The notes under the pieces: model-generated
What the model was told of the DNA's origin: nothing
The model's input: only the letters and a program-made list of their open reading frames with translations
The model's database searches: none
Translations under genes and position numbers: made by a program
In this document: positions 8,782 to 16,736 of the stretch, one piece after another
How positions within the stretch are numbered: the first letter of the stretch is position 1
Layout: every line of letters starts with the position of its first letter
From: an uncultured Litorilinea sp.
GTDB lineage: Bacteria; Chloroflexota; Anaerolineae; Caldilineales; Caldilineaceae
Direction: 5' to 3'
NCBI GenBank assembly: GCA_937922105.1
Contig: CAKZVN010000174.1
Coordinates: forward strand, 1 to 18,435
Length of the DNA stretch: 18,435 nucleotides

Positions 8782-10800
8782 ATGCTGGTGCGTTGGTGGC
8801 GCTGTATGGCGGTGCTCTGCGGGTTGAGCATCGGCTGGTTTAGTCTGATGGGGGGGCCTGTTGCAGCCCAGGAGAATTCGCTTCAAGTCGAGTCTGCGCA
8901 AGTCGAGCCGGCCCAAGTCGAACCGGCAGCGCCGGACGCCACGAGCGTGGCGCTGGACCGACGCTTCACCTATCAGGGCCGTCTGGTCAACGGCGGTGTG
9001 CCGGTCAACGGGAGCTGTGACTTGCGCTTTACCCTCTTCGACGCGGCTAGCGGGGGGACGCAGGTGGGCGCAATCCAGACGCTCACCAACGTGGCGGTGA
9101 GCGACGGCCTCTTCAGCGTGACGCTCAACGCGGGCAACGAGTTCGGCAGCAGTGCCTTTACGGGCCAACGGCGCTGGTTGGCGGTGGCGGTGCGCTGCCC
9201 CGCGGGGAGCGGGAGTTTCACCACCCTCAGCCCGCGCCAAGAGTTGACCCCTGCGCCCTATGCGCTCTATGCCGTGGGCATTCCGTTGGCAGGCAGCGGC
9301 AGCGCGACCAGCGCGGCGCGCAGCGACCACCACCATTTCGGCCAAAGCTGGAGCGGCACGAGCGCGGTGGGCGGGCTGCTCGTGACCAACACCGCCACCA
9401 CCGGGGTCGGCGCCGCGCTCCACGGGGTGAGCGAGTCGGTGGCGGGGCGCGGCGTCTTCGGCTGGGCGCGCCACCCCAGCGGCAACACCTTCGGCGTCTT
9501 TGGGCGCAGCGACTCCACGTCCGGGCGCGGCGTCTTCGGTCGGGCGGTCGCCAACAGCGGCGCCAACGCCGGCGTGGAAGGATTTAGCGACTCCACCGCC
9601 GGTTACGGCGTGCGCGGGGTTGCCACCGCGCTGACAGGCTTGACCTATGGCGTGGCGGGCGAAAGCTACTCGTCCAACGGGCTGGGCGTCTACGGCTGGG
9701 CCGCGGCGTCGGGCGGTGTCACCTACGGCGTCTTTGGGCGCAGCGACTCCACGTCCGGCGGCGGCGTTTTCGGTCTGGGCAACGCCGCCAGCGGCATGAA
9801 CACGGGCGTGTTGGGGCGCAGCGAATCCACCCAGGGGACCGGCGTGCGCGGGGTGGCGGCCGCCACCAGCGGGAATACCTACGGCGTGGCGGGCGAAAGC
9901 AATTCGCCCGATGGGCTAGCCGTCTACGGGTGGGCGCGCTGCGTGAGCGGCTTTAGCCACGGCGTCTATGGGCGCAGCGACTCCACGTCCGGGCGCGGCG
10001 TCACCGGTCTTGCCACCGCGGGCAGCGGTGAGACCTACGGCGTGCGCGGCGAAAACTCCTCCACCCAGGGCGTGGGCGTCTACGGCTATGCGTCCGCGGG
10101 CAGCGGCACAACCTACGGCAGCGTGGGCCATAGCGAATCGCCCGCCGGCGTCGGTGTGTTCGGCGTGGCGACCGCGGGCAGCGGCGTCACCTATGGCGTC
10201 TTCGGGCGCAGCGACTCCCCCACCGGGCGCGGCGTCTATGCCCAAGCGACCGCGGGCAGCGGTGTCAACTACGGCATCTTTGCCACCACCAACTCCCCCA
10301 GCGGCTTCGCCGGCTACTTCCAGGGCAACGTGGTGGTCACCGGCTCGCTGAGCAAGGGCAGCGGCTCTTTTCGCATTGACCACCCCCTGGACCCCGCCAA
10401 CCGCTACCTCTCCCATTCCTTTGTGGAAAGCCCAGACATGCTGAATGTCTACAACGGCAACGTGATCTTGGACGCCGAGGGCGCGGCGTGGGTGGAGCTG
10501 CCCGCCTACTTCGAGGCGCTCAACCGCGACTTCCGCTACCAGCTCACGCCCATCGGCGCGCCGGGTCCCAACCTCTACATCGCCGCGCGCATCGAAAACA
10601 ACCGCTTCCGCATTGCAGGCGGCACGCCGGGGCTGGAAGTCTCGTGGCAGGTGACGGGCATCCGCCAAGACCCCTATGCGCGGGCCTACCCCATCATCGT
10701 GGAAGAGGACAAGCCGGCCCACGAGCGCGGCACCTACCTGCACCCGGAGCTGTACGGCGCCACGCGCGCGGCCGCGCCCCACGCCGCGGCAAACGAGTAA
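8782..10800 (+). CDS. Large secreted protein with 26-residue GVxGRSxSTxG repeats
   Basis: This 672-residue exported protein has a signal peptide (about 1-29, cleavage near PVAAQE). A short VESAQVEPAQVEPAA repeat linker is followed by a beta domain at 60-180 opening with RFTYQGRLVNGG and closing with PAPYALYAVG. Residues 214-512 consist of about eleven 26-residue repeats of the form GRSDSTSGRGVFG. A C-terminal domain from 529 (FRIDHPLDPANRYLSHSFVESP, YNGNVILDAEGAAWVELP, SWQVTGIRQDP) ends in TYLHPELYG. From memory this layout recurs in Chloroflexota and other environmental bacteria as uncharacterised secreted proteins. There is no membrane anchor at the C-terminus. AGAGGAG lies nine bases before the ATG. 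A surface or extracellular fibrous role is inferred only from repeats and secretion. Confidence 0.88.
   Translation: MLVRWWRCMAVLCGLSIGWFSLMGGPVAAQENSLQVESAQVEPAQVEPAAPDATSVALDRRFTYQGRLVNGGVPVNGSCDLRFTLFDAASGGTQVGAIQTLTNVAVSDGLFSVTLNAGNEFGSSAFTGQRRWLAVAVRCPAGSGSFTTLSPRQELTPAPYALYAVGIPLAGSGSATSAARSDHHHFGQSWSGTSAVGGLLVTNTATTGVGAALHGVSESVAGRGVFGWARHPSGNTFGVFGRSDSTSGRGVFGRAVANSGANAGVEGFSDSTAGYGVRGVATALTGLTYGVAGESYSSNGLGVYGWAAASGGVTYGVFGRSDSTSGGGVFGLGNAASGMNTGVLGRSESTQGTGVRGVAAATSGNTYGVAGESNSPDGLAVYGWARCVSGFSHGVYGRSDSTSGRGVTGLATAGSGETYGVRGENSSTQGVGVYGYASAGSGTTYGSVGHSESPAGVGVFGVATAGSGVTYGVFGRSDSPTGRGVYAQATAGSGVNYGIFATTNSPSGFAGYFQGNVVVTGSLSKGSGSFRIDHPLDPANRYLSHSFVESPDMLNVYNGNVILDAEGAAWVELPAYFEALNRDFRYQLTPIGAPGPNLYIAARIENNRFRIAGGTPGLEVSWQVTGIRQDPYARAYPIIVEEDKPAHERGTYLHPELYGATRAAAPHAAANE
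9421..10317 (+). repeat. Coding repeat array: 26-residue units grouped into 78-residue (234-bp) blocks
   Basis: The GRSDST motif recurs with its leading residue at F240, F318, Y396 and F474, exactly 78 residues apart. Between them AGESYSS (292) and AGESNSP (370), and GVRGVA (277 and 355), keep the same spacing. Each 78-residue block is three 26-residue units. Confidence 0.9.
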
Positions 10801-10817
10801 GCCGCCCGCCAGCAGGC

Positions 10818-10880
10818 GCCGGGTGGGGTTGCCCGTCCGGGTGCGTCCCAGGAATTGGGCGAGGCAAAACCCCACCCGGC
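10818..10880 (+). terminator. Long-stem inverted repeat downstream of the repeat-protein gene
   Basis: GCCGGGTGGGGTT (10818-10830) and AACCCCACCCGGC (10868-10880) are perfect 13-bp arms around a 37-base loop that also contains CCCGTCCGGG and CCCAGGAATTGGG. It starts 18 bases after the stop codon, fitting a 3'-end structure. No T-run follows, so it may be a Rho-dependent or stabilising element, or a REP-like repeat. Confidence 0.5.
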
Positions 10881-10890
10881 CCTCTCCCTA

Positions 10891-10983
10891 GAAACGCCTA
10901 CGTTTCCGGGCACGTTGATGCCCACATGGGGGGATGCTTCGCTGCGTGGGCGCAACGCCCGCCTCCGGCGAACAGCATGACTT
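10891..10983. repeat. Small palindromes and a degenerate dispersed repeat
   Basis: GAAACG-CCTA-CGTTTC (10891-10906) and GGGCG-CAA-CGCCC (10948-10960) are perfect small hairpins. GGGATGCTTCGCTGCG (10931-10946) and CAGCATGAC (10973-10981) correspond to the halves of a repeat also seen at 12759-12785. No gene was found here. Confidence 0.5.
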
Positions 10984-11018
10984 TTTTGCTATTTGGCGCT
11001 CAACCCATTGCGGGGGGC

Positions 11019-11055
11019 GCGGGGCAAACCCGAAAACTTTTCGGGTTTGCCCCGC
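11019..11055. repeat. 37-bp perfect palindromic element
   Basis: The left arm (11019-11036, GCGGGGCAAACCCGAAAA) and right arm (11038-11055) are exact reverse complements over 18 bp with a single C between. It lies directly at the broken end of a PIN-domain fragment. It could act as a bidirectional hairpin, but position and symmetry suggest a mobile or REP-like palindromic repeat. Confidence 0.85.
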
Positions 11056-11059
11056 TTGC

Positions 11060-11224
11060 CGGCGTGGCGCTCTGTATCCACTCCATGCGCGCGGGGTCCG
11101 GCACAGCGACACCGGCGCGGCGCCCTTCGTCCAGTTCCGCCGCCACTGCAGCCGGCAGCGTGATGTTGCCGAACAACCCTTGCAAGAGGAAGAGCGCTTC
11201 AAGCGGAAGCCCTTCAATCCACAA
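11060..11224 (-). pseudogene. PIN-domain (VapC/DUF3368-like) toxin fragment
   Basis: The minus strand reads LPLEALFLLQGLFGNITLP, then AAVAAELDEGRRAGVAVP and DPARMEWIQ. This resembles the internal part of DUF3368 PIN proteins, where LLxxLFGxIxxPxxVxxEL is followed by a G-rich loop and a PDPxxxxWI-type segment. The N-terminal strand with the first catalytic Asp (usually in a VSDTSPL-like motif) and the rest of the nuclease core are missing. The fragment ends where the 37-bp palindrome begins. Family match is from memory; no start codon or partner antitoxin is present. Confidence 0.5.
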
Positions 11225-11237
11225 TCCTGGTCGCGCT

Positions 11238-11266
11238 TTGGCCCTGGGGCCGGGTGATGCTAGACT
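11238..11266 (+). promoter_or_regulatory. Promoter candidate for the serine hydrolase gene
   Basis: TTGGCC (11238-11243), 17 bases, then TAGACT (11261-11266) preceded by TGC, an extended -10. The leader to the ATG at 11357 would be about 85 nt. Confidence 0.5.
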
Positions 11267-11356
11267 AGAGGCGGCGACCGGATCGCCCACAGGCCGTCAT
11301 CCTCCTGTTTTCTGTTGGCCCGCCACGGGCCGCCAACGCTAGTCAGGACCGCCGCC

Positions 11357-12748
11357 ATGTCCGTTACCCCTGCGCCGCCTGCTGAACTCGCAGCCCGCTT
11401 TGACGCTTTTTGCCACATCCTGGAAGATGCCCGCAGCCGCTACGGGGTGCCCGGTTTGGCGGTGGGCGTGCTCCACGGCGAGCATGAGTTGACCGCGGGG
11501 TTGGGCGTCCACAACCTGCGCCACCCCTTGCCTGTCAACGACGAGACCCTCTTCCAGATCGGCTCCACCACCAAAACCTTCACCGCCACCGTCGCCATGC
11601 GCCTGGTGGAGGCGGGCAAGCTCGACCTGGACGCGCCCATCCGCACCTATTTGCCCGACTTTCGCCTCGCCGACGAAGCCGCCGCGGCCGGCGCCACCTT
11701 GCGCCATCTCTTCACCCACTGCGCGGGCTGGGTGGGCGATTTCTTCCTCAACACCGGACGCGGGGAGGACGCGCTGCGCCGCTACATGGAGCGCATGGTG
11801 GAGCTGCCCCAAGAGTTCCCCCTGGGCGAAGGCTGGGCCTACAACAACGCGAGCTTCAGCCTGGCGGGGTTGGTCATCCAGGAAGTGTGCGGCAAGCCCT
11901 ATGAAGACGTCGTGCGCGAGATGCTGCTGGCGCCGTTGGGCATGACCATGTCCTTCTTCTTCCCCGAAGAGGTCATCATCCACCGCACCGCGGTGGGCCA
12001 CTACACGCCGGAGGAGGGGGAGGCCAAGATTGCGGAGCCGTGGGCCTTGAACCGCTCGGCCTACCCCGCGGGGGGCATCATCGCCAATATCCCGGACCAG
12101 CTGCGCTACGCCCGGTTTCATCTGGGCGACGGCACCGCGCCCGACGGCACGCGGCTGCTCTCCGCCGCAAGCGTGCACGCCATGCAACAGACCCAGCGCC
12201 GGGGCGTGAGTTTGGCCGACGAGGTGGGCATCAGCTGGCTGATCCACTATCGGGGCGGGCTGCGCACCGTGGGCCACGGCGGCGCCACCACGGGCCAATT
12301 TTCTGCCTTCGAGATGGTGCCGGAGCGCGGCTTTGCCCTGGCTCTCACCACCAACGGCAGCCGCGGCCGTCTCTTGAACGCAGCCATGATCAAGCGCGCG
12401 CTGGAGACCTTCCTGGACGTGCGCATCGCCGAGCCGCCGCGCTTGACGTTGGACGCGGATGCGCTGGCGGAGTTTACCGGCGACTACAGCGCGGCCCTGG
12501 CGGACTTGACCATCACAGCCCAAGAGGGCGGGCTGGTCTTGGCCTCCAAACCGAAGGGCGGCTTCCCGGAAAAGGAGACGCCGCCGCCCCCCGCGCCGCC
12601 GCCCGCGCCCTTTGTCTTCACCGGCCCGGCGCGCATCCAGGCCTTCGAGGGCTCCATGGAAGGCGCGGAGGGCCACTTCCTGCGCGACGAGGCGGGCCGC
12701 ATCACGGGCCTGCACATCGGTGGGCGCATCTATCACCGCCGCGCCTGA
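11357..12748 (+). CDS. Beta-lactamase-fold serine hydrolase (class C/esterase type)
   Basis: This 463-residue protein has the penicillin-binding-protein/class C beta-lactamase fold. The nucleophile motif is S70-T-T-K73 (IGSTTKTF), the second motif Y162-N-N164 (WAYNNASF), and the third H307-G-G309 (VGHGGATTG), the HGG form common in esterases and D-aminopeptidase-like members rather than the KTG of true beta-lactamases. A C-terminal lipocalin-like domain (about 365-463, FTGDYSAAL to HIGGRIYH) carries a Pro-rich loop (PPPPAPPPAP). No signal peptide is seen, so the enzyme is probably cytoplasmic, which argues against a resistance role. The ATG at 11357 has AGGA eight bases upstream. It precedes the peptide-type ABC importer by 148 bases, consistent with hydrolysis of an imported peptide or ester, but this is inference. 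Confidence 0.88.
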   Translation: MSVTPAPPAELAARFDAFCHILEDARSRYGVPGLAVGVLHGEHELTAGLGVHNLRHPLPVNDETLFQIGSTTKTFTATVAMRLVEAGKLDLDAPIRTYLPDFRLADEAAAAGATLRHLFTHCAGWVGDFFLNTGRGEDALRRYMERMVELPQEFPLGEGWAYNNASFSLAGLVIQEVCGKPYEDVVREMLLAPLGMTMSFFFPEEVIIHRTAVGHYTPEEGEAKIAEPWALNRSAYPAGGIIANIPDQLRYARFHLGDGTAPDGTRLLSAASVHAMQQTQRRGVSLADEVGISWLIHYRGGLRTVGHGGATTGQFSAFEMVPERGFALALTTNGSRGRLLNAAMIKRALETFLDVRIAEPPRLTLDADALAEFTGDYSAALADLTITAQEGGLVLASKPKGGFPEKETPPPPAPPPAPFVFTGPARIQAFEGSMEGAEGHFLRDEAGRITGLHIGGRIYHRRA

Positions 12749-12770
12749 GTCCGCGCAGGGGATGCTGCCC

Positions 12771-12827
12771 TGCGCTCAGCATGACACGCTACGCTCGGCA
12801 GGACGTGCGACGCTCGGCATAACCGGA
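12771..12827 (+). repeat. Three degenerate 19-bp tandem repeats
   Basis: The copies start TGCGCTCAGCATGAC (12771), TACGCTCGGCAGGAC (12790) and GACGCTCGGCATAAC (12809), with a 19-bp period. They lie between the hydrolase and the transporter genes. The first belongs to the GGGATGCT...CTCAGCATGAC element (12759-12785). A CGGGGC-GGCTT-GCCCCG hairpin (12852-12868) follows just before the next gene. Confidence 0.7.
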
Positions 12828-12896
12828 CACCGTTCCTCCCTACCGTATTGACGGGGCGGCTTGCCCCGACCGTTCAACCTACTAGGAGAAAGAGCC

Positions 12897-14516
12897 ATGC
12901 ACCGAACCCTACGCACTTGGGGAGCCTTGCTCCTCACCCTCCTGTTGGTGGCGGCCTGTGCTGCGCCTGTGGCCCCCGCGGCCCCGGCTGCGCCGGGTGA
13001 CGCCGCCGCCGCGCCCACCCAAGTGGGCGGTCAACTCTTGGTGGTGGAGACCGGCGGCTACTACAGCGCCGACCCCTTCGTCACCCCCTGGTTCACCACC
13101 ATCCACTCCTCCCTCTATGATGCGCTGGTGACCACCGACCCGGAGCGCAAGTTTGTGCCCCATTTGGCCGAGAGCTTCAGCTTTTCGGAAGACGGCCTGA
13201 CCGTCACCTTCACCTTGCGCCAGGATGTGGTCTTCCACGACGGCACGCCCTTCAACGCGGCCGCGGCCAAGTGGAACTTCGACCGCTACTTCAACCCCGA
13301 AGCGGGCGCGCAGGTGGGCCGCAACCTCATGCGCCAGGTGGCGTCGGTGGAAGCGCCCGACGAGTACACCCTGGTCTTCAACCTGCTCAACCCCTATGCG
13401 CCCATCCTCAGCGACCTCTTCATCATCTACATGGTCTCCCCCACCGCGTATGAAGAGCTGGGCCGCGACAACTTCGGCATGAGTCCGGTGGGCACGGGCA
13501 AGTTCCGCGTCGTGGAGGTGGTGCCCGACAGCCATGTGACCATGGTGCGCAACGAGGCCTATACCTGGGCGCCCGCCTTTGCCGGCAACCCCGGTCCCGT
13601 TCCTGCCGAGGGCTTGCGCGTCAACTACTTGACCGACGAAGCGGTGATCTACTCCGCGCTGGAGACGGGCGAACTCAACATCGTGCCCAGCGTGCCCGCG
13701 CAATACTTGCCCGCGGCCGAAGCCAACCCGGAGATCAACTTGGCCCAGGGCATTGCTGCCACCGTCACCTATCTGGGCATGAACTGGGGCAAGGCCCCCT
13801 TCAACGAGGAAGCCGTGCGCCTGGCCATCTCCTACGCCATTGATCGTGAGGAGATCGTGCTGGCGGGCTTCGACGGCGTCGCCTATGCCCTGCCCGGCCC
13901 CCTCAGCCCCTCCATTGCCGGCTATGACCCCGCGCTGGAGGCCTACGGCTGGGAGAAGTCCAACAACGTGGAGCTGGCGCGCCAGCTGTTGACCGACGCC
14001 GGCTATCGCGCCGGTGCGGACGGCATCCTGGTCCGCGACGGCACCCCCTTGGCCTTCAACTTGGTCTACCCCGACTCCGCGGCCCTGCGGCGCGTCGCCG
14101 AGACCATCCAGTCCCAATTGGCCGACATCGGCATCCGCGTCGAAGTCAGCCCCCTGGAAGCCGCAGCCATCGCCGACCTGACCAACCGCTGCGAGCAGGA
14201 GGCCTTCCTGCGCTCCTTCGGCTACCCGGACGCCACCATTCTGGCCCACATCAAGGGCGCCAACATCGGCTCCGGCAATCGCCTGTGCATGAACAGCGCC
14301 GAATACGACGAGCTGATGACCATCGCCGACAGCACCATGGACCCGGCCGCGCGCCAAGAGGCCATCAACGCGGTGGCGCGCTGGCTGATTGACCATCGCC
14401 CGCTGATCCCCCTCTATGCGCCCATCAACAACGCGGGCTATCGCATTGAGGTGGTCGGCCTGGAGTTCGACGTAGCCGGCAACCCCCTCTACTTCAACGC
14501 CGGCATCGGCTACTAA
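12897..14516 (+). CDS. Peptide/oligopeptide-type ABC transporter substrate-binding lipoprotein
   Basis: This 539-residue protein is of the SBP_bac_5 (DppA/OppA) family. A type II signal peptide ends in the lipobox LVAAC with Cys21 lipidated, followed by an Ala/Pro-rich tether. Typical family segments are visible: a strand with LYDALVTTDPERKFVPHLAESF, then FTLRQDVVFHDGTPFNA, SPVGTGKFRV, LAISYAIDREEIV and a C-terminal HRPLIPLYAP. AGGAGAAAGAGCC precedes the ATG at 12897. Two permease genes follow on the same strand, separated by a 32-bp palindrome. The family binds peptides, but members also bind nickel, glycosides or other solutes, so the ligand is open. Confidence 0.95.
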   Translation: MHRTLRTWGALLLTLLLVAACAAPVAPAAPAAPGDAAAAPTQVGGQLLVVETGGYYSADPFVTPWFTTIHSSLYDALVTTDPERKFVPHLAESFSFSEDGLTVTFTLRQDVVFHDGTPFNAAAAKWNFDRYFNPEAGAQVGRNLMRQVASVEAPDEYTLVFNLLNPYAPILSDLFIIYMVSPTAYEELGRDNFGMSPVGTGKFRVVEVVPDSHVTMVRNEAYTWAPAFAGNPGPVPAEGLRVNYLTDEAVIYSALETGELNIVPSVPAQYLPAAEANPEINLAQGIAATVTYLGMNWGKAPFNEEAVRLAISYAIDREEIVLAGFDGVAYALPGPLSPSIAGYDPALEAYGWEKSNNVELARQLLTDAGYRAGADGILVRDGTPLAFNLVYPDSAALRRVAETIQSQLADIGIRVEVSPLEAAAIADLTNRCEQEAFLRSFGYPDATILAHIKGANIGSGNRLCMNSAEYDELMTIADSTMDPAARQEAINAVARWLIDHRPLIPLYAPINNAGYRIEVVGLEFDVAGNPLYFNAGIGY

Positions 14517-14525
14517 GCACACCGC

Positions 14526-14557
14526 ACCCTCCGGGCCGCGCGCGCGGCCCGGAGGGT
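14526..14557 (+). terminator. 32-bp perfect palindrome between binding-protein and permease genes
   Basis: ACCCTCCGGGCCGCGC and its exact reverse complement abut without spacer, ten bases after the lipoprotein stop and 20 bases before the permease start. In RNA it forms a very stable GC hairpin. The position is classic for an element that stabilises the upstream message or partly terminates, giving more binding protein than permease. No U-run follows. Confidence 0.75.
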
Positions 14558-14577
14558 CTCCTGCCTTTGGTTGAACC

Positions 14578-15501
14578 ATGCTTGTCTACATCATCCGCCG
14601 TCTGATCATTGCCGTCCCCCTCATGCTGGCGCTGGTGGCGGTGGTCTTCATCATGCTGCGCACGGTGGTGCCCGGCGACGTGGCGGCGCTCTTGGCGGGG
14701 GACCAAGCCAGCCCCGAACAAGTGGAGGCGCTGCGCCGCGAGATGGGCCTGGACCGCCCCATCCCCGTCCAATTCGGCATCTTTCTGGGCAATTTGGCGC
14801 GCGGGGATTTGGGCCGCTCCGCCATCACGCGCCAACCGGTCACGGCGCGCATCCTGCAAGCCATGCCCATCACCCTTACCCTGGCGACTTTGACCGCGCT
14901 CACCGCCACGCTCATCGGGTTGAGCCTGGGCGTGATCACCGCCTATTACGCCAATTCGTGGCTGGATAATCTGCTGCGCGTGTTGGTGGTGATCGGCGCG
15001 TCCATGCCCACCTTTTGGGTCGGCCCCATGTTGATCCTGATCTTCGCGGTGTGGCTGCGCAGCCTGCCGGTGCAAGGCTCCATGACCACTGCGGGGCTGG
15101 TCTTGCCGGTCCTGACGCTGGGCATCGGCGCCATGGCGGGCTTGAGCCGCCTGACGCGCGCGGGGATGCTGGAGGTGCTCAACAGCGACTACATCCGCAC
15201 CGCGCGCGCCAAGGGGCTGCGCGAGCGGGCGGTGGTCTTGGTCCATGCCTTTCGCAATGCCTTGATTCCCGCCATCACCCTCATCGGCGTGCAATTCGGC
15301 GGGCTGTTGGGCGGCTCGGTCATCACCGAGCGCATCTTCGGGCTGCCCGGCATGGGCACGCTGGCGATCAACGCCATCCACAACCGCGACTATCCGGTGG
15401 TGCAGGGCGTGGTCTTGGTGATTGCGGGGATCTATCTCTTGGTCAATCTGTTGGTGGATATCGCCTATGCCTTCGTCAATCCCCGCATCCGCTACGAATA
15501 A
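14578..15501 (+). CDS. DppB-type ABC transporter permease
   Basis: This 307-residue inner-membrane permease has the DppB/OppB layout: an N-terminal helix (YIIRRLIIAVPLMLALVAVV), the early PGD motif and periplasmic MGLDRPIPVQFGIFLGN segment, five further helices, and the cytoplasmic coupling (EAA) loop around YIRTARAKGL and FRNALIP, which docks the ATPase. It ends INAIHNRDYPVVQG and a last helix. Spacing and strand place it in the operon of the lipoprotein at 12897. The ribosome site before the ATG is weak. Confidence 0.95.
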   Translation: MLVYIIRRLIIAVPLMLALVAVVFIMLRTVVPGDVAALLAGDQASPEQVEALRREMGLDRPIPVQFGIFLGNLARGDLGRSAITRQPVTARILQAMPITLTLATLTALTATLIGLSLGVITAYYANSWLDNLLRVLVVIGASMPTFWVGPMLILIFAVWLRSLPVQGSMTTAGLVLPVLTLGIGAMAGLSRLTRAGMLEVLNSDYIRTARAKGLRERAVVLVHAFRNALIPAITLIGVQFGGLLGGSVITERIFGLPGMGTLAINAIHNRDYPVVQGVVLVIAGIYLLVNLLVDIAYAFVNPRIRYE

Positions 15502-16393
15502 GGCCGCGCCGGGCGTGGGCGCGACCTTGGCGCCCCGCGCCGCCACCACGCGCAGCCCGTGGGCTATGGCGTTGCGCCGCTTTGCGCGCAACCGCGTGGT
15601 GATCTTGGCGCTGGTGGTGTTGGGGTTGCTGGCGGCGTCTGCGGTCTTTGCGCCGCTGCTCACCCCCTTCGACCCGCTGCAACGGGACGTGCCCAACCGG
15701 CTGGCGCCGCCCGGCCCGGTGCACTGGCTGGGCACCGACGCGCTGGGCCGCGATCTCTATACGCGCATGCTCTTCGGCGGGCGGCTGTCGCTCTTTTTGG
15801 GCTTGGCTTCGGTGGCGCTCAGCCTCAGCCTAGGCGTGACGCTGGGCCTGTTGGCGGGCTATTTCGGCGCGCTGGTGGATGCCACCATCATGCGCCTGGT
15901 GGATTTGATCCTGGCCTTTCCGGGCATCCTCTTTGCCATCTGGCTGGTGGCGCTTTTGGGGCCGGGCGTCAACCAAGTGATCTTGGCGAATGCCCTCTTC
16001 GGCATGCCCGCGTTTGCGCGCGTGGTGCGCGGCAGCGTGCTGGCGATCAAGAGCGCGGACTATGTGCAGGCCGCGCGCAGCATCGGCGCGCCGGGCGGGC
16101 GCATCATCCTGGTGCACATGTTGCCCAATGTCTTGGCGCCCATCGTGGTGCTGGCGAGCCTCAACACCGCGCAAGCCATCCTGGTGGCGGCAAGCCTGAG
16201 CTTTCTGGGCCTCGGCCCGCAACCGCCCATGCCCGAATGGGGCGCGCTTTTGGCCGACGGCATGACTTACATCCGCAGCGCCTGGTGGCTGACCGTCTTC
16301 CCCGGTCTGGCGCTGACCTTGACCGTGCTCTCCAGCAACCTAGTGGGCGACGGTCTGCGCGACGCGCTCGACCCGCAAATGGTCGTCAAGTGA
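15467..16393 (+). CDS. DppC-type ABC transporter permease
   Basis: This permease pairs with the DppB-type protein to form the channel. After an Ala/Thr-rich N-terminus come RSPWAMALRRFARNR, the first helix (VVILALVVLGLLAAS), the LAPPGPVHWLGTDALGRDLYTRMLFGGRLSL signature of DppC proteins, and the coupling loop YVQAARSIGAPGG. The end SSNLVGDGLRDALDP is typical. The start is uncertain: the ATG at 15467 has GGTGGA eight bases upstream and overlaps dppB-type by 35 bases; GTG 15515 and ATG 15566 are alternatives, the last being rather short at the N-terminus. No ATPase (DppD/DppF-type) gene follows; the next genes are on the other strand. Confidence 0.92.
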   Translation: MPSSIPASATNKAAPGVGATLAPRAATTRSPWAMALRRFARNRVVILALVVLGLLAASAVFAPLLTPFDPLQRDVPNRLAPPGPVHWLGTDALGRDLYTRMLFGGRLSLFLGLASVALSLSLGVTLGLLAGYFGALVDATIMRLVDLILAFPGILFAIWLVALLGPGVNQVILANALFGMPAFARVVRGSVLAIKSADYVQAARSIGAPGGRIILVHMLPNVLAPIVVLASLNTAQAILVAASLSFLGLGPQPPMPEWGALLADGMTYIRSAWWLTVFPGLALTLTVLSSNLVGDGLRDALDPQMVVK

Positions 16394-16490
16394 GCCGCCG
16401 GCGCGGCGTTGACCCGCAACTTGCGCGCCAACAGGCAAAGCACGGGCGGGACCCTGCGCCGGCGGCGCGGCCCCGCTTTGCAGAGACGAC

Positions 16491-16736
16491 CTAGGCCCAT
16501 AGCCACGCGCCGCCCAGCAGCAGCCCGCCCCCGCCCAGCAACGCCATCCCCACCAGCAACCCACAATTCCAGCCGCGGCGGCTGTTGTAGCGCACACCGC
16601 GCACCCCCCCGCTGAAACTGACGCCGCGGCGGGAGAAGTTGACGCGCGCATGGCGCCCGCCGAAGCTGACGCCCCCGCCGGAGAGACTCAATTTCCCCTT
16701 TTTGGAAAGATACAGACGTGGTTTGCGGATCCGCAT
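16491..16736 (-). CDS. Small DUF4236-like membrane protein
   Basis: This 81-residue basic protein begins MRIRKPRLYLSKKGKLSLSG and continues GGVSFGGRHARVNFSRRGVSFSGGVRGVRYN, the conserved core of DUF4236 proteins from memory, where a Lys/Arg- and Gly/Ser-rich repeat-like stretch precedes one hydrophobic C-terminal helix (LLVGMALLGGGGLLLGGAWLW). The ATG at 16736 has GGAGG nine bases upstream; the frame extends further upstream but without coding character. It lies tail-to-tail with the permease gene. Function unknown. Confidence 0.8.
   Translation of the reverse strand: MRIRKPRLYLSKKGKLSLSGGGVSFGGRHARVNFSRRGVSFSGGVRGVRYNSRRGWNCGLLVGMALLGGGGLLLGGAWLWA

Noticed and set aside
12580..12615. Pro-rich loop of the hydrolase as a third palindromic insert
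   Set aside because: It is a simple CCG/CCC repeat without a hairpin, located in a variable loop.
11339..12736. Long minus-strand open frame opposite the serine hydrolase
   Set aside because: Shadow with compositional bias only; the plus-strand gene has three intact catalytic motifs.
12848..12853. TTGACG as a promoter for the transporter operon
   Set aside because: No acceptable -10 at 16-18 bases; the sequence is part of a small hairpin region.
12909..14579. Long minus-strand open frame opposite the binding-protein gene
   Set aside because: Shadow frame rich in Gly/His/Val without family motifs.
14494..15735. Minus-strand open frame opposite the permease genes
   Set aside because: His/Asp/Gln-rich shadow, typical of antisense of membrane-protein codons.
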